Shown here: positions 1-5,175 of the stretch, piece by piece
How positions within the stretch are numbered: position 1 is the first letter of the stretch
Layout of the letters: every line of letters starts with the position of its first letter
From: Deltaproteobacteria bacterium
GTDB taxonomy: Bacteria; Desulfobacterota; DSM-4660; Desulfatiglandales; HGW-15
NCBI GenBank assembly: GCA_016929815.1
Contig: JAFGIC010000137.1
Coordinates: 1 to 5,175 of the forward strand
Direction of reading: 5' to 3'
DNA: 5,175 nucleotides
Program-made: the position numbers and the translations under genes
The notes under the pieces: generated by a model
The model's database searches: none
Told to the model about the DNA's origin: nothing
What the model saw: the letters and a program-made list of their open reading frames with translations, nothing else

Positions 1-18
1 CTTGTAAAGGGGATTCAC

Positions 19-957
19 ATGAAGAGATCATTAATTGATATCCTTGTCTGCCCTTTCTGTCTGCCTGAAGAACGAAGGCTTAAGGAAGATATCCACGATG
101 AAAACCACGGCGATATTATCAGCGGTGAACTGGTCTGCGAGCATTGTGGCAGGTCGTATCCTGTTCATGACAGTATAGCCTTTCTTCAACCGGAACACCC
201 TGATGAGAAAAGGCGGGGCAACCGCTATGAAACAGGACCCCTTCTTTCTTCCTACCTGTGGAGCCATTACAGCGATATATTAAATGAAGAGGGGTCCCAT
301 GATTCATACATACGATGGGCGGATCTCATGGATAATACCCCCGGCATGTGCCTGGACATAGGCTGCGCGGTGGGACGCTTTGCCTTTGAGATGAGCAGAA
401 AAAGCGGCTTCGTTATTGGAATAGACAATTCCATTTCCTTTATCAGGGCAGCCAGGGAACTGATGATCAATCGCCGCAAAGATGTACTGCTTGTGGAGGA
501 GGGGAACCTGACCAGGGAGGAAACCCTGACATTGCCGGTTGAATGGGAACTTACCAACGTGGAATTTATCGTGGCTGATGCCCTGGCACTGCCCTTTTGC
601 TCCGGCGCATTTTCAACCCTTTCTTCCCTGAATATTGTTGACAAGGTTCCGTTTCCGATGAAACACCTGACAGAGGTGAACCGGACAGCGCAGGCAAATG
701 GGGCGCAGTTTCTGTTTTCCGATCCATTTTCCTGGTCCAGAGAGGCGGCAGAAGAGGAGGAATGGCTGGGAGGCAGGATTGAAGGCAACTATTCAGGATG
801 GGGCATGGATAATATAATTGCCATTCTAAAGGGATTAAACGGTAATATTTCTCCGGCGTGGACAATTAAAGACCAGGGTTATGTGTGGTGGAAGATCCGC
901 AGCCACCACAATTATTTCGAATTGATAAGGAGCTGTTTTATTAAGGCGGTGAGATGA
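19..957 (+). CDS. SAM-dependent methyltransferase with N-terminal Trm112-like zinc ribbon
   Basis: A 312-residue soluble protein predicted to transfer a methyl group from S-adenosylmethionine to an unidentified substrate in the cytoplasm. Residues 1-60 form a Trm112-like domain: it opens LIDILVCPFC and carries paired cysteines C11/C14 and C40/C43, suited to bind zinc. A class I Rossmann core follows, with motif I LDIGCAVGR (112-120), the acidic ribose-binding motif GID (134-136), VADALALPF (185-193) and LNIVDKV (204-210). Three core features, EEGNLT (160-165), LNIVDK and DPFSWS...EEEWLGG (235-252), recall the methyltransferase domain of OvoA, which N-methylates 5-thiohistidine. That likeness is from memory, and no OvoA sulfoxide-synthase part is present. 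An AAAGGGG ribosome site at 6-12, six bases before the ATG, supports this start. A TAA at 5-7 could end an upstream gene, but too little is visible to tell. The stop overlaps the next gene, so co-translation is likely. Methyltransferase fold: sure; substrate: unknown. Confidence 0.93.
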   Translation: MKRSLIDILVCPFCLPEERRLKEDIHDENHGDIISGELVCEHCGRSYPVHDSIAFLQPEHPDEKRRGNRYETGPLLSSYLWSHYSDILNEEGSHDSYIRWADLMDNTPGMCLDIGCAVGRFAFEMSRKSGFVIGIDNSISFIRAARELMINRRKDVLLVEEGNLTREETLTLPVEWELTNVEFIVADALALPFCSGAFSTLSSLNIVDKVPFPMKHLTEVNRTAQANGAQFLFSDPFSWSREAAEEEEWLGGRIEGNYSGWGMDNIIAILKGLNGNISPAWTIKDQGYVWWKIRSHHNYFELIRSCFIKAVR

Positions 958-968
958 GGATTAAAATG
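943..968 (+). promoter_or_regulatory. Overlapping start region of the oxidoreductase gene, with two possible starts
   Basis: Two in-frame ATG codons compete here. ATG at 954-956 overlaps the methyltransferase stop TGA (955-957) as ATGA and has AAGG at 943-946, seven bases upstream. ATG at 966-968 has GAGGA at 956-960, five bases upstream, and would give a protein four residues shorter beginning MKRDTVC. Both fit translation re-initiation after the methyltransferase stop. The second has the slightly better ribosome site. Conservation cannot decide, because the first iron-sulfur cysteine follows closely in either case. Confidence 0.55.
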
Positions 969-3026
969 AAAAGAGATACTGTGTGTCGTCTGTGCTCTGC
1001 GTGCTGTCCTGTTGAGGTGGATATAGAAGAAGGCAGGCTGGTAAGCGCTGAAAGAAAATCATTTCTACCGCCGGGTAAGAGATTAAACTGCCCGAAGCTG
1101 AAGGCAGCGCCTGATATAGTCTATTCCCCGGTGAGGCTGACCAGGCCGCTTGTGAAGGATAAAAAGGGCCTGGGGGGCGCCTTCAGGGAAGCAAAATGGG
1201 ATGAGGCCCTTGATCTGGTTGCCGGGCGGTTTAAATACTTTAAGGACAGGCACGGTCCTGAGACAGTATGCTGGTTTAGGGGCATGGCCGCGGACTGGGG
1301 CGCGCCCTGGGATTATTCGAACCGCCTGATGAACGCATTCGGCTCGCCGAACACCATCGGAAACGGTTCTGTCTGCCATGTTGCCAGGGACATGGCACAT
1401 AATTATACCTACGGGAATATGACCCTTGCCCAGCCCAGGGATTCCGGATGCATCATAATCTGGGGGAAAAACGATCAGAATACCGCTCCCAGCGCCTGTG
1501 AGGCGATACTTTATGCAAGGGATCATGGAGCAAAACTCATAGTAATAGACCCTGTAAGGACCGGCTTCGCAAAGATGGCGGATTTATGGCTGCAGATCAA
1601 ACCCGGCTACGACGGGCAGCTGGCCATGTCCATGATCAATGAAATCATCATTAACGGGTTGTATGAGAGGGAATTCGTCAAAAGATTTACCCTGGGTTTT
1701 GAGGAGTTGAAAAGGGCATCAAGCCTCTATCCTGCTGAGGAGGTAGCTGAACGTATGTGGCTGACCCCTGACATGATCAGGGAGGCCGCCCGCGTTTACG
1801 CAACCACGAAGCCTGCCTGCATAATCGACGGCAATGGCCTTGACATGCAGATCCAGGTCTTTCAGTCCACAAGGGCCGTATGCATGCTGCGGGCACTTAC
1901 AGGCAACCTGGACAAAAACGGTGGTGACCTTATTCCCCAGCCTGTTCCAATGCGCGATATCAAGCTGAAAGAGATGCTGCCTAAAGATATCCCTCCCATC
2001 ACGGTGGATTACAGGCTCTTTAATGAATTCCACAAACATTGGGGTCTGCAGGTCCAGTCATGTCTCATTGACAGCATACTTGATCGCAGACCTTACCCCA
2101 TAAGGATGCTGATTGTTCAATCGGGGAACCCGGCAGTTACAATGACCGATTCCAACAGGGTAAAGAAGGCCCTGGAAAGTCTTGAATTCCTGGTGGTAAT
2201 AGACCTGTTCATGACGCGGACAGCGGAGTTGGCGGATGTCATACTCCCTGCTGCCGGATGTTTTGAAGAGACACAGCTCAACAGGGCCTATACGCGTAAT
2301 AACCTGGTTGTCCTTCAAAACCAGGTAATTGACTGGCAGGGGGAAAGCCGGCCGAACTGGAAGATCATCTTTGAACTGGCCAAAAGGCTCGGGATGGAAA
2401 AGGAATTTCCATGGCGGACGGCTGAGGAGGCCATAAACTATCAACTGGCGCCTTCGGGCATTACAACGGAGATGCTGCGAAAAAATCCGGAAGGCCTTTG
2501 CGCCGTGGAAACGGAGTATGAAAAATTCCAAAAAAAGGGGTTTGATACACCTTCCGGAAAGGTTGAGTTTTTTTCAGAGAGGCTGCGCACCGCCGGACAC
2601 ATGCCTGTCCCCTTTATGGATGGACGCAACACAGATCCGATCAGTTTTTCAGGCCAGGTCAAGGAAGACAATATTATCGGGATAAGTGGAGAAAAGACAA
2701 ACCTGTTTACACATACCCAGTTCCATAATATCCCTGTTCTGCTTAAGGCGGAACCCGAGGCATATGTGGACATTCACCCGGAAGACGGCCAGCAGAGGGG
2801 AATTATAAGCGGCGACATGCTGAGGATCAAGACCCCCAGAGGATGCATCAGGATGCAGGCAAGGCTCTCGGATGTTGTCCATCCCGGTTCAATACAGATC
2901 GCCTGGGGCTGGGGGGAGGTTGATCCCGAACTCAGCATTAATAATCTTACCGATGATTACCGGCGCGATCCGGTTACAGGAACGCCATCCAACAGGGTTT
3001 TCATGTGCGAGATTGAAAAGGTATAG
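954..3026 (+). CDS. Molybdopterin (Mo/W-bis-MGD) oxidoreductase, acetylene-hydratase-like branch of the DMSO reductase family
   Basis: A 690-residue catalytic subunit of the DMSO reductase superfamily, expected to bind one [4Fe-4S] cluster and a molybdenum or tungsten bis-MGD cofactor. The cluster motif is CX2CX3CX27C (C11, C14, C18, C46), followed by K48, the usual electron-relay lysine position. Residues about 60-480 form the molybdopterin domain. GNGSVCHVAR (136-145) supplies C141 as probable metal ligand, and GKND (171-174), LIVIDPVRT (195-203) and QSGNP (389-393) match cofactor-binding blocks. About 572-688 is the molydop-binding domain, with FTHTQFHN (585-592). Layout and ligand position closely follow Pelobacter acetylene hydratase as I recall it, but the catalytic Asp next to its second cluster cysteine is Ser15 here, so acetylene hydration is unlikely. 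There is no Tat signal, membrane segment or partner subunit, so it is probably cytoplasmic. It is probably co-translated with the methyltransferase. An oxidoreductase of the thiosulfate/polysulfide reductase type is an alternative. Superfamily: sure; reaction: unknown. Confidence 0.95.
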   Translation: MRIKMKRDTVCRLCSACCPVEVDIEEGRLVSAERKSFLPPGKRLNCPKLKAAPDIVYSPVRLTRPLVKDKKGLGGAFREAKWDEALDLVAGRFKYFKDRHGPETVCWFRGMAADWGAPWDYSNRLMNAFGSPNTIGNGSVCHVARDMAHNYTYGNMTLAQPRDSGCIIIWGKNDQNTAPSACEAILYARDHGAKLIVIDPVRTGFAKMADLWLQIKPGYDGQLAMSMINEIIINGLYEREFVKRFTLGFEELKRASSLYPAEEVAERMWLTPDMIREAARVYATTKPACIIDGNGLDMQIQVFQSTRAVCMLRALTGNLDKNGGDLIPQPVPMRDIKLKEMLPKDIPPITVDYRLFNEFHKHWGLQVQSCLIDSILDRRPYPIRMLIVQSGNPAVTMTDSNRVKKALESLEFLVVIDLFMTRTAELADVILPAAGCFEETQLNRAYTRNNLVVLQNQVIDWQGESRPNWKIIFELAKRLGMEKEFPWRTAEEAINYQLAPSGITTEMLRKNPEGLCAVETEYEKFQKKGFDTPSGKVEFFSERLRTAGHMPVPFMDGRNTDPISFSGQVKEDNIIGISGEKTNLFTHTQFHNIPVLLKAEPEAYVDIHPEDGQQRGIISGDMLRIKTPRGCIRMQARLSDVVHPGSIQIAWGWGEVDPELSINNLTDDYRRDPVTGTPSNRVFMCEIEKV

Positions 3027-3027
3027 C

Positions 3028-3057
3028 GGGGAAATAGGCTTGTTCCCCTATTTCCTC
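3028..3057. terminator. Hairpin between convergent genes, possible weak bidirectional terminator
   Basis: GGAAATAGG (3030-3038) pairs perfectly with CCTATTTCC (3047-3055) across an 8-base loop. Read on the plus strand, a G-U and a G-C pair extend the stem outward to 3028/3057. It starts just after the oxidoreductase stop (3024-3026) and covers the stop codon of the opposing rho-like gene (3048-3050). No run of U follows the stem on either strand, so it does not meet the usual intrinsic-terminator pattern. It may protect 3' ends or pause polymerase. Confidence 0.35.
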
Positions 3058-4121
3058 AGGTATTCTATGAGTGCTGAGAGTGCGGTTGTCTCGTTTTTAT
3101 CAGATAATTCTCTTCGGAGCTTCACCATCTCCTCATATTCCAGCGCGTCCAGCAGGAGATGCTCTTTCCGGGTGCCGGATTGGGTGATATCAATGGCCGG
3201 CCATAATCTCTGTTCCGCGCACTTTTGGCTGAGCACCAGGTCCATATTGCCGGTGCCTTTGAATTCCTGATAGATTATATCATCCATTCTGCTGCCTGTA
3301 TCTATCAGGATTGAGGCAATAATTGTTAAAGATCCTCCATTATCTATGTTGCGTGCTGCGCCGAAGATCCTTCTGGGCATCTCCATGGCCTTTGCGCCGA
3401 GGCCGCCGGTCATAGTCCTGCCGTGACTTTGTGTTTCCGCATTAAATGCGCGCGACAGCCGCGTAAGCGAATCGATAAAAACAACTGCATCAATACCGGT
3501 CTCGGCTAAACGGACTGCCGCATTCATGGTCATTCTGGTCATTCGCAAATGTTGTGAAATGCTCTGGTCTGCAGATGAGGAGAGTACATACGCATGTTTA
3601 AGCCCCCTCCTGAAGTCCGTTACTTCTTCCGGCCTTTCATCGACCAGAAGGACAAAGACCACAACCTCCGGATGATTGATTGCGAGGGAATTGGCCATGT
3701 GTTTTAAAATGGTTGTTTTACCGGATTTGGGAGGCGCTATGATCAAACCTCGCTGCCCCTTTCCGATGGGCACGATCATATCCAGGGCCTTTCCCATGAT
3801 GTCATCCGGCCCCTGGGCGATTTTAAGCCTTTCAGACGGGCTTATACTTACTACACTTTTCAAGGACTTTATTTTTGAAAAATCTTCCGGGGATCTCTGG
3901 TTTATTCTTTCTATTTCAGCCAGCGTCAAATTCTTATTTTTACCGTCACCCCTTGACCCGGTGCCTTCGATAAAGACGCCTTCCCGTAATCTGAAATTCT
4001 GTATCACTTTAGGGGAAACGAACACATCATCCGGCGTCGGCTGAAAATTATTTTCAATTGATCTCAAAAAACCGAATTTACGATCCAATATTTCCAGATG
4101 TCCTTGTACAGGTTTAAACAT
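3048..4121 (-). CDS. Short, divergent Rho-type transcription termination factor (RNA-dependent ATPase)
   Basis: A 357-residue Rho-family hexameric RNA translocase. Alignment to E. coli Rho (419 aa, recalled) is nearly colinear. Residues 7-75 are the cold-shock RNA-binding domain (KFGFLRS; DDVFVSP, 31-37). The motor keeps the P-loop APPKSGKT (129-136), catalytic E162 in DERPEEVT, Walker B FIDS (215-218, D217), R278 and K288 (TGSRMD, EFKGTG) and arginine finger R318 in SGTRKE, so ATPase activity is likely. Unusual points: the N-terminal helical bundle is absent, and the C-terminal end stops at EYLRK without the usual TKTN...-type helix. Primary-site residues E108 and Y110 become N62 and N64, and Y80 becomes F34. 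The Q-loop reads GGLGAKAM instead of GGVDxxAL. The STFDEP segment is SSSADQS (181-187). An in-frame TGA at 4143-4145 lies eight codons upstream with no ATG, GTG or TTG between, so the short N-terminus is not a start-choice error. I infer a second Rho rather than the housekeeping copy, so I give no rho symbol. Confidence 0.95.
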   Translation of the reverse strand: MFKPVQGHLEILDRKFGFLRSIENNFQPTPDDVFVSPKVIQNFRLREGVFIEGTGSRGDGKNKNLTLAEIERINQRSPEDFSKIKSLKSVVSISPSERLKIAQGPDDIMGKALDMIVPIGKGQRGLIIAPPKSGKTTILKHMANSLAINHPEVVVFVLLVDERPEEVTDFRRGLKHAYVLSSSADQSISQHLRMTRMTMNAAVRLAETGIDAVVFIDSLTRLSRAFNAETQSHGRTMTGGLGAKAMEMPRRIFGAARNIDNGGSLTIIASILIDTGSRMDDIIYQEFKGTGNMDLVLSQKCAEQRLWPAIDITQSGTRKEHLLLDALEYEEMVKLRRELSDKNETTALSALIEYLRK

Positions 4122-4125
4122 TTGA

Positions 4126-4131
4126 CTCCCT
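4126..4131 (-). promoter_or_regulatory. Ribosome binding site of the rho-like gene
   Basis: On the minus strand AGGGAG lies four bases (TCAA) before the ATG at 4121-4119. The spacing is slightly short but usable, and the site supports this ATG as start. If the TATAAT immediately upstream is the true -10 box, transcription would begin within or after this site. Confidence 0.55.
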
Positions 4132-4160
4132 ATTATAATAATTCAGGTTCTTCTTGTAAC
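4132..4160 (-). promoter_or_regulatory. Possible sigma-70-type promoter for the rho-like gene
   Basis: On the minus strand GTTACA (4160-4155; four of six matches to TTGACA) is followed after exactly 17 bases by a perfect TATAAT (4137-4132). The predicted transcription start, about seven bases further, falls near 4124-4126. That is only a few bases before the ATG at 4121, and would give an almost leaderless mRNA lacking most of the AGGGAG site. The match is good in form, but the region is A/T rich and chance is possible. Confidence 0.4.
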
Positions 4161-4213
4161 TATTACCTGCGTTCCAGGGAATTTAAAGAAGAGGACGTTG
4201 GTTCTAAAGCAAC

Positions 4214-5175
4214 TTATGAATATTTATTAGTGTCTCCTGATCTAGTGGAAACAGCGAGTCGATTGACCGCCGATGTAGTAACCCCCAGGAATCGCACTAT
4301 ATTCGCTCCGGAATAACCCATCTCCCCCACCGCGATCCGACAGAATATCCTGCGCGCTTTTGTCACCGCCCTGCTTTTCAAACCCGACCTCAGATCGTCT
4401 TCCTCTATCCCCTCTTCACTACCTACGATCTTTGCCAATGCCTGCAAGTTCGTTATCTTTGAGTTCAATCTCAGTGTTTGTTTAGCCTTTTCTTCTGCCT
4501 CTTCAATAACATTTTTCACAAAGTCACTGCTTCCTAATATCCGTTCATCAGAAAACACCTTGCTGCCGGCCCTCTTTAATGACACCACCTGGGACCAGCC
4601 GCCAAGACTTCTAATCAACCCTCCTCCAACCAGTGCCGGACGCTTTCCTGCTTTTATCCCTCCTTCTACAAAAGCCTCATATTTTTCTATCGCTGTTTTC
4701 CGGCGCTTGCCGAAATATGTCAGAATAGCGTCCACATCCTGCCATTCACGCTTTACATGGCCCATGATTGAGGAATGGCCACACCATTGATATTTCCTTA
4801 ATTCGCTCATGGTTTTCACTACCCCCGCCCTTAACGGATTGAGATGTATGTAGCGTATCAACTCAAGAAGATATGGATCATCCTCACACAGGATGGATTT
4901 ATACCGATTCTGGAAGAGATGCCCGTATCTTTTATGCCTACGGTTGTAATTTACTACATAACCGGTCAGGAGCTTCCTCATGCTGTCGGAGAGTGTAAGC
5001 GTTCCTGTTCTCAGAAGAAGATGAAAGTGATTGTCCATAAGAGCCCAGGCGTAAACGCTGAAGGCTTTCTTGGCACAAAGACAGCCTATCCGGAAAATAA
5101 AATCTTATCGATCTTTTATATCGTCAAAAAGATTTATTCCATCAATGCCTCGCCCCATAACATGGTGCAGGGCGC
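4214..5175 (-). pseudogene. REP-associated Y1 (HUH) transposase, broken by an in-frame stop, 5' end beyond the window
   Basis: Single-strand DNA transposase of the Y1/RAYT type, which cuts and joins DNA at REP-like hairpins through an HUH pair and a catalytic tyrosine. The long open part runs from ATG 5038 to the stop at 4214 (274 codons). It begins right at MDNHFHLLLRT, with the HUH pair H4/H6. GHLFQNRYKS (39-48) and RYIHLNPLRAG (62-72) follow; Y63 in the latter is the probable nucleophile. WQDVD (99-103) and GGGLIRSLGGW (138-148) are family blocks. The C-terminus (about 225-262) looks like a DnaA-type helix-turn-helix. The same frame continues upstream of 5038 with clear family sequence (HHVMGRGIDGINLF, then CAKKAFSVYAWAL) but is split by TAA at 5105-5107. 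Starting at 5038 would lose the first strand and helix of the fold, and no ribosome site precedes that ATG. I therefore read it as a recently disabled copy. No terminal repeats or REP hairpin were found beside it. Confidence 0.85.
5105..5107 (-). other. In-frame premature stop (TAA) in the transposase
   Basis: The TAA sits 69 bases, exactly 23 codons, upstream of ATG 5038 in the same frame. Its context is DIKDR-stop-DFIFRIG. Family members as I recall them read KDREDF or similar here, so a single G-to-T change (GAA to TAA) would explain it. A sequencing or assembly error cannot be excluded from this window. Confidence 0.85.

Noticed and set aside
267..788. Minus-strand 173-codon open frame opposite the methyltransferase
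   Set aside because: It is Ser-rich and has no domain; the sense frame carries all the methyltransferase motifs. The same applies to the other antisense frames under the methyltransferase and oxidoreductase.
954..3026. Calling the oxidoreductase acetylene hydratase or formate dehydrogenase
   Set aside because: The acetylene-hydratase Asp is replaced by Ser15. The metal ligand is Cys141, with no in-frame TGA that would indicate selenocysteine, and no formate dehydrogenase partner subunits are present.
2872..3270. Plus-strand 132-codon open frame over the convergent junction
   Set aside because: It runs out of frame through the oxidoreductase end and antisense through the rho-like gene. Both of those have clear family motifs, so this frame is incidental.
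3048..4121. Rho N-terminus lost by insertion of the transposase upstream
   Set aside because: The rho-like gene has its own ribosome site and an in-frame stop just upstream. No remnant of the helical-bundle sequence is seen in 4122-4213, so the short form looks native.
4122..4213. REP-type hairpin next to the transposase
   Set aside because: Only short inverted pairs are present (TTCC-AG-GGAA at 4172-4181; CAGGT/ACCTG at 4144-4169). There is no GTAG-type tetranucleotide beside a stable palindrome, so there is no support for a REP element.
4098..4316. Plus-strand 72-codon open frame across the rho/transposase junction
   Set aside because: It is antisense to the start of the rho-like gene and the end of the transposase. 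It has low-complexity composition and no recognisable domain, so it looks like a shadow.

Overview
The window looks like chromosomal DNA of an anaerobic bacterium, most likely a member of the Desulfobacterota (former Deltaproteobacteria) or a relative. This rests on a cytoplasmic molybdenum/tungsten-bis-MGD enzyme of the acetylene-hydratase/DMSO-reductase type and on a Y1 (REP-associated) transposase of a form I associate with that phylum. The taxonomic call is inference; no rRNA or other marker is present.

Layout. (1) Plus strand, 19-3026: a two-gene unit. The first gene is a class I SAM methyltransferase with an N-terminal Trm112-like CxxC...CxxC zinc ribbon. Its core resembles, from memory, the methyltransferase domain of the ovothiol enzyme OvoA. 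Its stop codon overlaps the start of the second gene (ATGA), a 690-residue molybdopterin oxidoreductase. That enzyme has a complete [4Fe-4S] motif and a candidate Cys metal ligand, but no Tat signal, and no partner electron-transfer subunit lies in the window. (2) 3027-3047: a short convergent junction with a hairpin. (3) Minus strand, 4121-3048: a Rho-type RNA helicase/translocase of only 357 residues. It lacks the N-terminal helical bundle and the C-terminal tail, and it has changed primary RNA-site and Q-loop residues, so it is probably a divergent Rho paralogue. (4) 4122-4213: an intergenic stretch with a possible promoter for the rho-like gene. (5) Minus strand, from the right edge to 4214: a REP-associated HUH/Y1 transposase with a C-terminal helix-turn-helix region. 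It is broken by one in-frame TAA 22 codons before the HFH motif and is cut by the window edge.

The methyltransferase and the oxidoreductase are very likely co-expressed and may act in one pathway, but neither substrate can be read from sequence. The rho-like gene and the transposase are on the opposite strand and show no evident link to that pair. Every base is covered by a gene or a short intergenic region; there is no gene-free stretch above 300 bases. The most unusual items are the methyltransferase/Mo-W enzyme pair and the trimmed, substituted Rho. I see no CRISPR array, RNA gene or complete insertion sequence.
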